Shown here in pieces: positions 50,603-59,841 of a DNA stretch of 64,000 nt. Every line of letters starts with the position of its first letter. Positions within the stretch are counted from its first letter, which is position 1. The DNA is from Microvirga puerhi (GTDB lineage Bacteria > Pseudomonadota > Alphaproteobacteria > Rhizobiales > Beijerinckiaceae): the NCBI RefSeq assembly GCF_020089865.1, contig NZ_JAIRBM010000005.1, positions 126,126 through 190,125 on the forward strand. The letters are read 5' to 3'. The translations under genes and the position numbers were made by a program. The notes under the pieces were generated by a model. It had not been told where the DNA came from, made no database searches, and saw nothing but the letters and a program-made list of their open reading frames with translations.

Positions 50603-52990
50603 TCAGGAATTCGAGTTGAAAGGCGGCGTCGCGTCCGGAATGGGCAAGGTCATGTGGAAGCGCAGGCCCGCTTCGTCATACTCCATCTGCACGTCCGCAT
50701 TCAGCTGAGCGGTGAGCACGCGCTGCAACAGGCGCGTGCCGAATCCTTGGCGGTTCGGTTCGATCACGCGCGGCCCGCCGCGCTCGGTCCAGGAAAATGA
50801 AAGAATGGACTTGCCTTTTTGTTTCTCGACCGTCCATTTCACGTCGACCTGGCCGCCGAAAGCCGACAGCGCGCCGTGCTTGGCCGCATTCGTCGTGAGC
50901 TCGTGGAGTGCCATGCCGATCGGGACGGCGGCCTCGGACGGCAGCTCCACCGAAGGTCCCTCGACCGAGACTCGGTTCCGCGCCTCGTCCTCGTAAGGGC
51001 CGAGCTCCGTCCGGATCAGTTCCTCGAGCGACGCCTTCTGCCAGTAATCCTCGGTCAGAACGTTGTGAGTGCGCGCCAGCGACACGATGCGTCCAACGAA
51101 GCCCTGGTAGAATTCCTCGATGTTCGACGCGGTGCGCGCGGTCGAACCGACGATGGCCTGCACGGTCGCGAGCGTATTCTTGACCCGATGATGCAGCTCG
51201 CGGATCAGCAGTTGTTGCCGATGCTCCGCCTGCTTGTAGCGCGTGATGTCGAGGTTGACGCCGACCATGCGCAAGGGCTTGCCATCGGCATCGTAGAAGA
51301 AGAGCGCAAGCGTATCGATGTGGTGTGCGCTGCCGTCGGGTCGACGGATACGATAGGTGAGATTCACTTCCGGATCTCGGCGACCGAGTGCTTCCTGAAT
51401 GAGCTTGTTCGTCGTTCCCAGATCCTCGGGGAACACGCGCTCTTCCCAGGCTGCAAAATCTCCCTTGAATGTGCCGCTCTCGACGCCGAACAGGCGCTCC
51501 TGTTCGGGAGTCCAGGTGACCTTGCCGGACGGAACATCCCAATCGAAGACACCGATGCCGGCCGCCCGCTGCGCGAGAGAGAGGCGCTCCTCGCTGATGC
51601 GAAGGGCTTTCTCCGTCTCCTTCAGGTCGTGGATGTCGACACTGGTACCAACCCAGCCGGTGAATTCGCCCTTGGCGTTGCGAACGGGTGCGGCCCGGAT
51701 CAGGTGCCAGCGATAGACGCCGTCCGTCGACCTGTAGCGCGCCTCTGTCTCGTAGTGCGATTCCGTGCGGATGAGGTCCTCCACGTCTTCGACAATCTTT
51801 GCGAGATCGTCCGGATGAATCGCGTTCATCCAGCTTCGGCCGAGAGCCTGTTCCGCCGGAAGACCCGAATAGGCGACCCAGCGCTCATTCGTATAGGTGA
51901 GGTTGAGATCCGAGCGCAGGATCCACACCAGGGCCGGGAGCGATTCGGCGATGATCTCGAAACGAGCTTGGGTTTCACGCAGGCCGTTTTCTGCCCGTGC
52001 CTTTTCGATGGCGATCCATGTGCGTTTGGCAACGTCCTCGACGAGGGAAATATCCTCGTCAGTCCAAGCCTGAGGCTCGGATGAGCTGATGTAGAGAAGG
52101 GCCGTGAGCTTTCCCTGATTCAGAAGTGGCACGGTCATCATGGTCCGCACGTTCATGGTCGCGTAGAACGTCTGGATCGGCGGCTCGTCGAGTCGCGGAT
52201 CGCCCTTGACGTCGGCAATGGCAATCGTGCGTCCTCGCTCCAGATCCTCGACGACCCAGGGCGGAAGATCGCTGAAGCGGTAGCTGCGCCCCTCGTTGCT
52301 GATCATGCCGCGCGACCACTCGCGCTCGACCATCACCACATCGCGCGTCTTATCGTATTCACCGTAGCCGACACTATCGACCTTGAGCAGCCTGCCGAGG
52401 CTCTGCGCTGTCGCTTCCATGATGTCGGAAGGATCCTGGAAGCTGCGGAGCTGATCGTTGAGTTTCAGGAGGAATTCCTGCCGGCGCTGCGCCTGCTGCG
52501 CCTCCTCGCGGATCCTATCGCGTTCGCTCAGATCCTGTGTGACGCCCACCATGCGAACCGGCTTGTCGCCCTCGTAATAGGCGCGGCCCTTGACGAGGAT
52601 GCGGCCGATCCGGCCGTCCGGCCGCAGAACCCGGTGCTCGATATGGTAGTCGGTCTTGGTGGCAAGCGCATAAGCGACCGCCTGCTCGATACGCTCCACG
52701 TCGGCGGGATGCTGAAGTCTGCGCAACCGGTCAAGGGTGAGAGCCTCGTCCGAAGCCAGTCCGAGATGCGCCTTGCAGGCGGCATTCGCCACCATCTCAT
52801 CGGTGATGAGGTCTCGCTCCCAGGAGCCGAACCTGCCCAGGTCGAGCGCCAGGCGCAGCTTGCCGCTGGTACGGCGAAGGGTGCTTTCGGATTCTTTCAG
52901 CCGCTTTTCGAGCTCGGCAATACGCTGTTCCGTCTCGTCGTCGAGAGAGACGGCACCCTGAAGGGTGGATTGGCTGCCTGGCCCGGTCAT
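50603..52990 (-). CDS. Soluble PAS/GAF sensor histidine kinase, HWE family
   Basis: 795 aa, no membrane segments. An N-terminal coiled coil is followed by a PAS domain (about 48-155), a GAF domain (about 170-330, SVGYGEYDKTRDVVMVEREW), then two more PAS domains (about 335-455 and 460-580, each with a WVGTSVDIHDL- or VGVNLDITRYK-like PAC tail). The HWE kinase core starts at RELHHRVKNTLATVQAIV with the phospho-acceptor His near residue 592 and ends with LHELTTNAAKHGALS and SWTERGGP, the HWE motif. It probably senses redox, light or a ligand through PAS/GAF. No response regulator adjoins. Confidence 0.93.
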   Translation of the reverse strand: MTGPGSQSTLQGAVSLDDETEQRIAELEKRLKESESTLRRTSGKLRLALDLGRFGSWERDLITDEMVANAACKAHLGLASDEALTLDRLRRLQHPADVERIEQAVAYALATKTDYHIEHRVLRPDGRIGRILVKGRAYYEGDKPVRMVGVTQDLSERDRIREEAQQAQRRQEFLLKLNDQLRSFQDPSDIMEATAQSLGRLLKVDSVGYGEYDKTRDVVMVEREWSRGMISNEGRSYRFSDLPPWVVEDLERGRTIAIADVKGDPRLDEPPIQTFYATMNVRTMMTVPLLNQGKLTALLYISSSEPQAWTDEDISLVEDVAKRTWIAIEKARAENGLRETQARFEIIAESLPALVWILRSDLNLTYTNERWVAYSGLPAEQALGRSWMNAIHPDDLAKIVEDVEDLIRTESHYETEARYRSTDGVYRWHLIRAAPVRNAKGEFTGWVGTSVDIHDLKETEKALRISEERLSLAQRAAGIGVFDWDVPSGKVTWTPEQERLFGVESGTFKGDFAAWEERVFPEDLGTTNKLIQEALGRRDPEVNLTYRIRRPDGSAHHIDTLALFFYDADGKPLRMVGVNLDITRYKQAEHRQQLLIRELHHRVKNTLATVQAIVGSTARTASNIEEFYQGFVGRIVSLARTHNVLTEDYWQKASLEELIRTELGPYEDEARNRVSVEGPSVELPSEAAVPIGMALHELTTNAAKHGALSAFGGQVDVKWTVEKQKGKSILSFSWTERGGPRVIEPNRQGFGTRLLQRVLTAQLNADVQMEYDEAGLRFHMTLPIPDATPPFNSNS

Positions 52991-53014
52991 GAACGTCCGC
53001 TTTCACTCTTTCGT

Positions 53015-53056
53015 TGGCGCAATATCCCGAAGCGGGGGCTTCGGGATATTGCGCCA
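53015..53056. repeat. Perfect 19-bp hairpin
   Basis: TGGCGCAATATCCCGAAGC (53015-53033) and its exact reverse complement (53038-53056) surround a four-base GGGG loop. It lies between the oligopeptidase B stop and the HWE kinase start, both minus strand. It has no T-tract. Stem length is unusual, so it may be a terminator, an RNA-processing site or a repeat-type element. Confidence 0.8.
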
Positions 53057-53096
53057 CCCTCATCCTTATACCACGGAAAATGTTAGGGAGTTCCAC

Positions 53097-55208
53097 TTAG
53101 TCGTGGAATCCTTCGACGCACATGATGGCGAAGGTGTAGGCCAGGGCCACTTCCTCCAGCCGGTCGAAGCGGCCGGCAGCTCCGCCATGCCCGGCCTCCA
53201 TGTTAAGCTTGAGCACGATCGGCCCTCCGCCCGTCATGGTTGCGCGCAGCTTCGCCACCCATTTGGCCGGCTCCCAATAGGTCACCCGCGGATCCGTAAG
53301 CCCGGCGAGAGACAGGATTGCTGGATAGGCCTGCGGCTTCACGTTGTCATAGGGCGAGTACGAAAGGATGGTGCGGAAGGCAGCCTCGTCGGCGCCGGGA
53401 TTGCCCCATTCCGGCCATTCCGGAGGCGTCAGCGGCAGATCCGCGTCCAGCATCGTGTTGAGCACGTCGACGAAAGGCACTTCGGCGACGATGCCGGCGA
53501 AGAGATCCGGCGCCATGTTGGCGACCGCTCCCATGAGCATGCCGCCCGCGCTTCCTCCATGCGCGACGATGCGCCCGCGTGACGTATATCCGGCCGCGAT
53601 CAGCGCTTCGCCGGCGGCGATGAAGTCGGTGAAAGTGTTGATCTTGTGCTCGCGCTTGCCGTCCAGATACCAGTGCCAGCCCTTCTCCGTGCCGCCGCGG
53701 ATATGGGCGATGGCGTAGACGAAGCCGCGATCGACCAGGGACAGGATGTTGGTGCGGAAACCCGCCGGCATGGACACGCCATAGGAGCCGTAGCCGTAAA
53801 GCATCAGCGGCGCTGAACCGTTGAGATGAACCTCCCGGCGATGGACGATCGAGACCGGTACCTGTTCCCCATCGGGTGCCGTCGCCATCAGGCGATGCGT
53901 CACGTAATCATCCGGATTGTGGCCGCTCGGGACCTCCTGGCGCTTGCGCAAGGTCCGGCTCTTCGTCCGCAGGTCGTAGTCGATCACCTCGCCCGGCGTC
54001 TTGAGCGAGGAATAGCGGAAGCGGATGACATCCGTGTCGAACTCGTATCCCGGGTCGGCGCCGAGCGAATAGGTGTCCTCGGGAAATGCAATGGTCTCCT
54101 CCCAGCCACTCGCAATTTCGCGCAGCACGATACGCGGCTTGGCATCTTCGCGCTCAAGGCGCACGAGGTGGCGCGCCAGGGCCACTACGAAGAGGATCAT
54201 GATGCCTGGCCGGTACGGCACCAGATCGCGCCAGTGGGCGCGCTGCGGCGTGGCGACCGGGGCCGTGACGATCTTGAAATCCTCCGCTCCATCCGCATTG
54301 GTGAGGATGATCAGATCACTGCCGTGATGCTCGACATCGTACTGCAGGCGCGGCGTGCGTTTTTCGACGAGACGGGGTTGTGCGGCGGGATCCGCTCGGT
54401 CAAGCAGCCAGACTTCCGAGGTTTCATGGTCGCTGGCCTCGATCAGCACGAAGGCGTTCGACTGCGTCGCGCCGACTTTGACGAAGAAGCCGGGATCCTC
54501 CTCCTCATAGATGACTTCGTCGCGATCGGGGTTCGCGCCCAGGATATGGCGTCGGACCCGCACCGGGCGGTGGTTGTCATCGAGCTCGACATAAAAGAAC
54601 CCTGACGAGTCGCCGATCCAAACGACGTCTCCCGATGTGCGATCGATCACATCGGATAAGTCTTGCCCGGTCGTAAGGTCTCGCACGCGAATCGTGAAGT
54701 ATTCGGAGCCTTTGATGTCGGCAGACCAGGCCATCAGCCGATGATCGGGCGAATGATCGGCGCCGCCGAGATCGAAGAAGGCGTACCCCTCGGCTTCCTT
54801 GTCGCCGTCGAGCATAATCGTCTCTGCCGCACCGTCGCGAGGCATGCGGCCGACGAGAGGATGCTGGCCGCCTTCACGATATCGTGTGAAGTAAGCATAG
54901 GCGCCGTCGGGTGCAGGGACGGACGAATCGTCTTCCTTGATTCGTCCGCGCATTTCGGCGACGAGCTGCTCCTGAAACTTTTCCGTCCCTTTGAAAACCT
55001 GCTCCGCATAGGCGTTCTCGCGCTCCAAGCATTTGCGGATTTCGGGAGGCAGCGCCTCAGGGTCTTTCAATACTTCTTTCCAGTTCTCGGCCTTGAGCCA
55101 AGCGTAATCGTCGCGAATGCGCGTTCCTTGAACCTCGTAATGGTGAGCTTTTGCCGGAATCGACGGAGCAGGCGGCAGCGGAGGAGGCGACAGACGTTCG
55201 CGTTTCAT
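53097..55208 (-). CDS. ptrB: Oligopeptidase B (S9A prolyl oligopeptidase family)
   Basis: 703 aa. It cleaves small peptides after basic residues. An N-terminal seven-bladed propeller (YAWLKAENWKEVLKDP through PDGEQVPVSIVHRR) gates a C-terminal alpha/beta hydrolase. The catalytic Ser is in GGSAGGMLMGA near residue 552, Asp in LAGLTDPRVTYWEP and His in EAGHGGAAGRFD. IAHIRGGTEKGWHWYLDGK is the family hallmark. No signal peptide is present, so it is cytoplasmic or periplasmic by analogy with E. coli. It is divergent from mucR, with 431 bases between starts. Confidence 0.96.
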   Translation of the reverse strand: MKRERLSPPPLPPAPSIPAKAHHYEVQGTRIRDDYAWLKAENWKEVLKDPEALPPEIRKCLERENAYAEQVFKGTEKFQEQLVAEMRGRIKEDDSSVPAPDGAYAYFTRYREGGQHPLVGRMPRDGAAETIMLDGDKEAEGYAFFDLGGADHSPDHRLMAWSADIKGSEYFTIRVRDLTTGQDLSDVIDRTSGDVVWIGDSSGFFYVELDDNHRPVRVRRHILGANPDRDEVIYEEEDPGFFVKVGATQSNAFVLIEASDHETSEVWLLDRADPAAQPRLVEKRTPRLQYDVEHHGSDLIILTNADGAEDFKIVTAPVATPQRAHWRDLVPYRPGIMILFVVALARHLVRLEREDAKPRIVLREIASGWEETIAFPEDTYSLGADPGYEFDTDVIRFRYSSLKTPGEVIDYDLRTKSRTLRKRQEVPSGHNPDDYVTHRLMATAPDGEQVPVSIVHRREVHLNGSAPLMLYGYGSYGVSMPAGFRTNILSLVDRGFVYAIAHIRGGTEKGWHWYLDGKREHKINTFTDFIAAGEALIAAGYTSRGRIVAHGGSAGGMLMGAVANMAPDLFAGIVAEVPFVDVLNTMLDADLPLTPPEWPEWGNPGADEAAFRTILSYSPYDNVKPQAYPAILSLAGLTDPRVTYWEPAKWVAKLRATMTGGGPIVLKLNMEAGHGGAAGRFDRLEEVALAYTFAIMCVEGFHD

Positions 55209-55639
55209 CGGGAGAGGTCCAAATCAGAAGGTATGCCAGAACAGCAAAGACATCTCTTACATAACTCAGATTTGCCGTTCCAGGTCCGTCAGAGCCCTCA
55301 AGGCAAAAGCCAAGCATTTCAAGAAAACGATTTCTAGCTACTTCTTCCGATCAGGAACATGCGAATTTTCTCATCCTGTTTACCTATGGTGATGGTTAAG
55401 ACTTTTAACCGCACAGTTTTATTGTGCTTCGTAAGATGATATAAAGTTTTTTGGAAGATTTCCCGATGAACATCTTGTAATCGGAATGAAACTGGCATAG
55501 GTGGTCAATTGGGCACGATTTCTGTGCGATTACTAGTGCGGTTCAGAGTCGAAGCAAGCAACGTCTCTTGCCGAAACTGCCCAAATATATGCCTGCGTAA
55601 ATATTGGGTAGAGACGGGACCGGAAAGGAAGAAAAGTAC
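55209..55639. promoter_or_regulatory. AT-rich divergent promoter region before mucR
   Basis: About 430 bases between ptrB and mucR. The mucR-proximal half is clearly AT-rich, with runs such as ATATAAAGTTTTTTGG near 55440, which fits the T-A-step-rich targets bound by MucR/Ros proteins and hence mucR autoregulation (known for rhizobial MucR; here inferred). No coding frame is supported. Confidence 0.55.
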
Positions 55640-56068
55640 ATGAGTGAAACAAGCGCAGCGTCCAACTATATTGAGCTGGCGGCGGATATCGTGTCGGCCT
55701 ACGTGAGCAACAACTCGGTTCCCTCGGGTGAACTGCCCGCGCTGATCAACGAAATCCATTCCGCCCTGATTCGCGTCGGCGGAGGAGTCGCCGAGGCTCC
55801 GGTGGAGGCGCCGAAGCCGGCTGTCCCGCTGAAGAAGTCGGTCACGCCGGATTATATCGTGTGCCTGGAAGACGGGAAGAAGTTCAAGTCCCTGAAGCGT
55901 CATCTGCGTACGCAGTACAACATGACTCCGGAGCAGTATCGCGAGAAGTGGGGTCTCCCCGTGGACTATCCGATGGTTGCGCCGAACTATGCACGGGCCC
56001 GTTCCGAGCTTGCAAAGGAAATGGGCCTCGGCCAGCAGCGGCGTAAGCGTCGTTCTTCTCGCGGCTAG
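55640..56068 (+). CDS. mucR: MucR/Ros-family transcriptional regulator, probably zinc-less
   Basis: 142 aa. MucR represses or activates exopolysaccharide, motility and virulence genes by binding AT-rich DNA and oligomerising. The N-terminal oligomerisation part is [19 protein letters not shown]. The finger region is [25 protein letters not shown]. Ros uses Cys79, Cys82, His92 and His97; here Cys75 and His88 remain, but Cys82 is Asp78 and His97 is Tyr93 (His96 is Gln92), so zinc binding should be lost, as reported for some rhizobial homologues. ATG 55640 follows AAAGGAAG. Confidence 0.93.
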   Translation: MSETSAASNYIELAADIVSAYVSNNSVPSGELPALINEIHSALIRVGGGVAEAPVEAPKPAVPLKKSVTPDYIVCLEDGKKFKSLKRHLRTQYNMTPEQYREKWGLPVDYPMVAPNYARARSELAKEMGLGQQRRKRRSSRG

Positions 56069-56178
56069 GGCATTTTCCGGCGAGGCGGATCGTTTCGTCG
56101 TCGAAAATGCAGCGCGCGACGACAAGAGATGGTTTCACGCAAGTGGAGGCATCTCCAAGATGTCCGAACAGATTGTAG

Positions 56179-56207
56179 AAGGCCGCTCAGAACCGGGCGG
56201 CCTTTTT
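56179..56207 (+). terminator. Rho-independent terminator after mucR
   Basis: AAGGCCGC (56179-56186) pairs with GCGGCCTT (56197-56204), followed by a T-run (five T from 56203). It lies 111 bases beyond the mucR stop and just before the end of the convergent FtrA gene. Confidence 0.75.
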
Positions 56208-56223
56208 CATAATGCGGTTCATG

Positions 56224-57204
56224 TCACGGGCGCGGTTCAGATGCGACCTGTCGCGCAAAACGTCTGCGATAGGCGCCCGGGCTCGTGCCGAGTTTTACTC
56301 GGAAATGGTGGCGCAAAGTGACGGCAGTACCAAAGCCGGTTGTGCTGGCAATATCGTCGATATTCGCATCGGAGGCTTCGAGAAGTTCACGAGCGCGTTG
56401 GAGCCGTTCCGCCAGCAGCCACTCCCCAGGCGGCATTCCCGTTGCCGCCTTGAAACGGCGCAGGAACGTGCGCGGACTCATGCCGACTTCCCCTGCGAGC
56501 ATCGCGATGGATTGCTCTTGCGCGAGACGTTCGCGCATCCGGTCGAAGAGCGGACCAAGGCGCAAGCCTTCACGCGTCGGAGGAACAGGACGTTCAACGA
56601 ACTGCGACTGCCCACCTTCGCGATGTGGCGGCACCACCAAACGTCGCGCAATGCGGTTGGCGATCTCCGGCCCGTAATCATGACGAACCACATGCAGGCA
56701 GAGATCGATGCCTGCGGCGCTGCCGGCCGATGTCAGCACCGAGCCTTCATCGACATAAAGGACATCGGGCTCGACGCGGATGTCAGGATAGGCTTCGGCG
56801 AGGATCTGCGCATAGCGCCAGTGCGTCGTCGCTCGCCGGCCTGATAGAAAACCGCCTGCCGCAAGGACGAAAACGCCGGAACAGATCGACATCAATCGCG
56901 CGCCGCGCTCATGCGCCCGCCTTAAGTAAGCGATCAATTCCGGTGGGACCGGTTCGGACAGAGCGCCGCGCCAGCCCGGCACGATGATGGTGTGTGCCTC
57001 ATCGAGAAGATCGAGGCCGCCATCGGCGCTCACATGAAACCCGCCGATGGCGCGCAAGGGGCCGGGATCGACGGCGCAGACGGCGAAGCGATACCAGTCG
57101 GTTCCCATCTCCGGTCGCGGAAGACCGAAGACCTCGACTGCGATCCCGAACTCGAATGTGCACAGGCGGTCATAGGCGAGGGCGACGACGAGAGGATTTG
57201 GCAT
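56224..57204 (-). CDS. ftrA: GlxA/FtrA-type transcriptional regulator (DJ-1/PfpI plus AraC)
   Basis: 326 aa from ATG 57204 (57219 also possible). The N-terminal DJ-1/PfpI-like part has PLVVALAYDRLCTFEFGIAVEVFGLPRPEM and SICSGVFVLAAGGFLSGR, the site of the family's reactive Cys. The C-terminal AraC domain has QSIAMLAGEVGMSPRTFLRRFKAATGMPPGEWLLAERL and FGTAVTLRHHFRVKLGTSPGAYRRRF, two helix-turn-helix units. It is divergent from the rhodanese gene, the standard FtrA arrangement, so that gene is the probable target. Confidence 0.93.
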   Translation of the reverse strand: MPNPLVVALAYDRLCTFEFGIAVEVFGLPRPEMGTDWYRFAVCAVDPGPLRAIGGFHVSADGGLDLLDEAHTIIVPGWRGALSEPVPPELIAYLRRAHERGARLMSICSGVFVLAAGGFLSGRRATTHWRYAQILAEAYPDIRVEPDVLYVDEGSVLTSAGSAAGIDLCLHVVRHDYGPEIANRIARRLVVPPHREGGQSQFVERPVPPTREGLRLGPLFDRMRERLAQEQSIAMLAGEVGMSPRTFLRRFKAATGMPPGEWLLAERLQRARELLEASDANIDDIASTTGFGTAVTLRHHFRVKLGTSPGAYRRRFARQVASEPRP

Positions 57205-57307
57205 GATCTGATCGTACATTGGCAAAAGCGCCACTTCCCCACCATGCCCGGTCTGCGTCAATCTCGCCACGGTTTTCGCAAAGCCGGTTTTCCACAAGGA
57301 GATTCCC

Positions 57308-57739
57308 ATGCCGACAAACGAGGTTACCGCCATTCGCGCTGCGCCTGCCGCCGAAGCCGCCGCTCATTTCGCGCGTCGTCTTTCTCTCGAAACCGATTGC
57401 TCGGACGTGCACGACGCCATGGCGAGCGACGCTCCCGGATTCGTGCTGCTCGACGTGCGCGGGCCCGGCGCCTATGCGCGAGCGCATGTGCCGGGAGCCG
57501 TAAACCTGCCGCATCGGGAGATCGGGCAGGAGAGGCTGGCGCAGTGGTCTGACGACACTCTGTTCGTCGTCTATTGCGCGGGGCCACACTGCAACGGTGC
57601 CGACAAGGGCGCATTGAAGCTGGCGTCGCTCGGTCGCTCCGTCAAACTCATGATCGGCGGCATGACGGGCTGGGCGGATGAGATGCTGCCGGTTGCGACC
57701 GGACCGTCGTCGGGAGGGCAGCGGCCCGATGCGGCCTGA
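57308..57739 (+). CDS. Rhodanese-like sulfurtransferase
   Basis: 143 aa, one rhodanese domain. FVLLDVRGPGAYARAHVPGAVNLPH is the CH2A motif, and VVYCAGPHCNGADKGA holds the active-site Cys90 at the strand end; a second Cys95 could form a regulatory disulphide. The domain transfers sulfane sulfur or serves as a thiol sensor in the cytoplasm. AAGGAG precedes the ATG. It is divergent from ftrA with 103 bases between starts. Confidence 0.93.
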   Translation: MPTNEVTAIRAAPAAEAAAHFARRLSLETDCSDVHDAMASDAPGFVLLDVRGPGAYARAHVPGAVNLPHREIGQERLAQWSDDTLFVVYCAGPHCNGADKGALKLASLGRSVKLMIGGMTGWADEMLPVATGPSSGGQRPDAA

Positions 57740-57778
57740 GCCGAATTCCCAAGCAAACACGCCTGAAGCCGGACGTGA

Positions 57779-57801
57779 GGGATGGGCCTGGAGCCCATCC
57801 C
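57779..57801 (+). terminator. Hairpin after the rhodanese gene
   Basis: GGGATGGGC (57779-57787) pairs with GCCCATCCC (57793-57801) around a five-base loop. It lies about 40 bases past the rhodanese stop. It has no T-run, so it is only a probable terminator. Confidence 0.5.
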
Positions 57802-57828
57802 CAGAATTATCCACAGTGCGCCGTTGCC

Positions 57829-57857
57829 TTGACAGGTAGGAATATGGGCTCACAATT
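57829..57857 (+). promoter_or_regulatory. Possible promoter of the DUF6456 gene
   Basis: TTGACA (57829-57834) is followed, after a 17-base spacer, by ACAATT, a weak match to a -10 element. The DUF6456 start lies 48 bases further. This is a pattern match only. Confidence 0.35.
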
Positions 57858-57905
57858 CGGGGCGGAGGGACTCGTCCCTTCTTAATTTATTTCAAGGAAC
57901 AAAAC

Positions 57906-58877
57906 ATGAACAAAAAGGATAATGATGGCATTGCAAAACATAAGGCCTTGCCTACCGCCTCGCCGGTCAAGTCGTCACGGCCCCGTCGCCGCAAGCAGAG
58001 TGGGGGCGGGACGACGGGCCATCTCGGCAATCTCGTCCTGCCGCGGCCGGCTCTGACCCGGGAGGCGAAGCGCCTGCTCGAGGCCCTCGGCCTGCCGGAG
58101 GCACAGGCTTTCGTCGATCCGACTGATGCCGCTGAGGTGATCCTGCGCAAGCGGCGCGCCGCCGTGACGGTGGGGGCAGGGCGATTTTCGCGCGAAGCGG
58201 CGGAGACCCTCGCCCGCCAGGACCTCGCCCGCTGGCAGGCAGGCGATGCGGGCACGGACGCGTTGCTCCTGACGGAGACGGGGCGCGCGCATTTGCGCCG
58301 CGCCGATGCACCGGAGCCGGACGTTCGGTTCTTCCACCAGCATCGGCATACGGAGGTCGTCGAGATCGAGACCGAAGGTGGACCGCATCGTGTGCGTGTG
58401 GATGCGGAGGAGAGCCCGCTCGATTGGCTGCGTCGGCGCAAGGGCCGGGACGGTAAACCTCTTATCGACGACGCGTCGTACCAGGCCGGCGAGCGGCTCC
58501 GGACCGATATCGTCCTGGCGGCGCTTCTGCCGGGTGTCGCGGCGCGCTGGGATGCCATGCCGCGAAGCGCCGGTCCGTCCGCGCCGGCCGACGCGACGGA
58601 TCGCATGGTGGCCGCGCGGCAGCGCATCCGAAACGCCTTCGATGCCGTCGGTGCGGATTTCACCGACCTTTTGATGGATCTCTGCGGGTTTCTGAAAGGA
58701 TTGGAGGTGATCGAACGGGAACGGCAATGGCCGCCGCGTTCCGGCAAGGTCGTGGTCCGGCTGGCGCTGGCGCGGTTAGCGGAGCATTACGGCATCGAAA
58801 CGGCGGCGCAGGGCCCCGCCGCATCGCGCGGGATACGCACCTGGAAGGCTGTGGTGATCGAGGGCGGACGGACTTAA
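57906..58877 (+). CDS. DUF6456 domain protein
   Basis: 323 aa. An Arg/Lys-rich N-terminus is followed by a helix-turn-helix-like segment (TREAKRLLEALGLPEAQAFVD) and then the conserved C-terminal DUF6456 part (ESPLDWLRRRKGRDGKPLIDDASYQAGERLRTDIVLAALLPGV and AVGADFTDLLMDLCGFLKGLEVIERERQWPPRSGKVVVRLALARLAEHYG). The family is confined mainly to rhizobia-like bacteria, and DNA binding is suspected from its basic, helical nature. A good ribosome site (AAGGA) precedes ATG 57906. It stands alone between a rhodanese and sufE. Confidence 0.87.
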   Translation: MNKKDNDGIAKHKALPTASPVKSSRPRRRKQSGGGTTGHLGNLVLPRPALTREAKRLLEALGLPEAQAFVDPTDAAEVILRKRRAAVTVGAGRFSREAAETLARQDLARWQAGDAGTDALLLTETGRAHLRRADAPEPDVRFFHQHRHTEVVEIETEGGPHRVRVDAEESPLDWLRRRKGRDGKPLIDDASYQAGERLRTDIVLAALLPGVAARWDAMPRSAGPSAPADATDRMVAARQRIRNAFDAVGADFTDLLMDLCGFLKGLEVIERERQWPPRSGKVVVRLALARLAEHYGIETAAQGPAASRGIRTWKAVVIEGGRT

Positions 58878-58905
58878 AGAATTTTTCAGGGAAGCGGAGC
58901 CGTTC

Positions 58906-59334
58906 TCAAGATGCGGCGAGCGCTTCCTGTGCGTCGTGGCGAATGCGTTCGACCATGGACCTGACGCCGTTGGAGCGTTGCGGCGTCAGGTGTTCGGCGA
59001 GGCCGAGATTCTTGAACAGCCCGAGGGCGTCGGTGCTCAGCGCTTCTGAGGCCGTCTTGCCATTGTAGAGGGAGATCAGAAGGGCGACCAGGCCACGTAC
59101 GATATGGGCATCGCTGTCGCCGATCAGATGCAGGCGCGGCTCGCCCCGCGACCGGTCGCGATTCATCACCAGCCAGACCTGGCTGGCGCAGCCGCGCACC
59201 TTATTCGCGTCCACATGATCTTCCTCCGGCAGAGGCTCCATCATGCGGCCGAGCTCGATCAGATAGCGGTAGCGTTCGTCCCAGTCGTCCAGGAGTTCGA
59301 AGTTTGACACAATCTCGTCAATGGGCGGCAACAT
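58906..59334 (-). CDS. sufE: SufE-family Fe-S cluster sulfur-acceptor protein
   Basis: 142 aa. SufE takes sulfur from the cysteine desulfurase SufS for Fe-S cluster assembly in the cytoplasm. The sulfur-accepting Cys49 is in DANKVRGCASQVWLV, the hallmark. IVRGLVALLISLYNGKTASE and FKNLGLAEHLTPQRSNGVRSM complete the fold. No other suf genes adjoin. Confidence 0.95.
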   Translation of the reverse strand: MLPPIDEIVSNFELLDDWDERYRYLIELGRMMEPLPEEDHVDANKVRGCASQVWLVMNRDRSRGEPRLHLIGDSDAHIVRGLVALLISLYNGKTASEALSTDALGLFKNLGLAEHLTPQRSNGVRSMVERIRHDAQEALAAS

Positions 59335-59841
59335 GGCATTCCGGTTCGCGATCTCTGCCCATCATATAAGGATGCAAGGGCCGTTTGGCGACCGGGTGCG
59401 ACGAACCTCAGGGCTCATTGTTCAAAGCCGAAGATAACGGTTGCTGCGATGCATCGCCAATCCCTGAGCTTGGCAAGGAGGTTTTTCGGTCCTGTTGCGT
59501 CGGCGAGAACACGCCCAGTCGTATGGACAGGGTATCTTCCTGCTTCGGCTTGAGGGAATGCAGGGCGACATCTTTCTGCGCGGAGGGCGTTTGTGCGGAC
59601 AATGCACCTATCATGTCCGTGCCGTGGGCTTGACACTGCCCAAGGTCTCGCCGAGATATCGGCCATGGTCGAGAAGGACACCCATATTGTCGCCCGGTTG
59701 ACCGGCATCCCCCAGGCGGGGTGCCGGGATGTCGACCACGCAAGCTGAACACGCGGATCGCCAACCCTGGCCTCGCCCCTCGCGGACGAGGCCTTTCGGC
59801 TTTGAAAAGTGCCTCGTCCTCCATTCACTATGGAGCTAAAC
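59335..59841. other. Intergenic stretch with no supported gene
   Basis: About 500 bases between sufE and the methyltransferase. One plus-strand frame ending at 59746-59748 has mild protein-like character (for example AEISAMVEKDTHIVARL), but it lacks a start with a ribosome site and a recognisable family, so it may be a decayed gene. Two or three overlapping frames on both strands look like chance. Confidence 0.4.
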
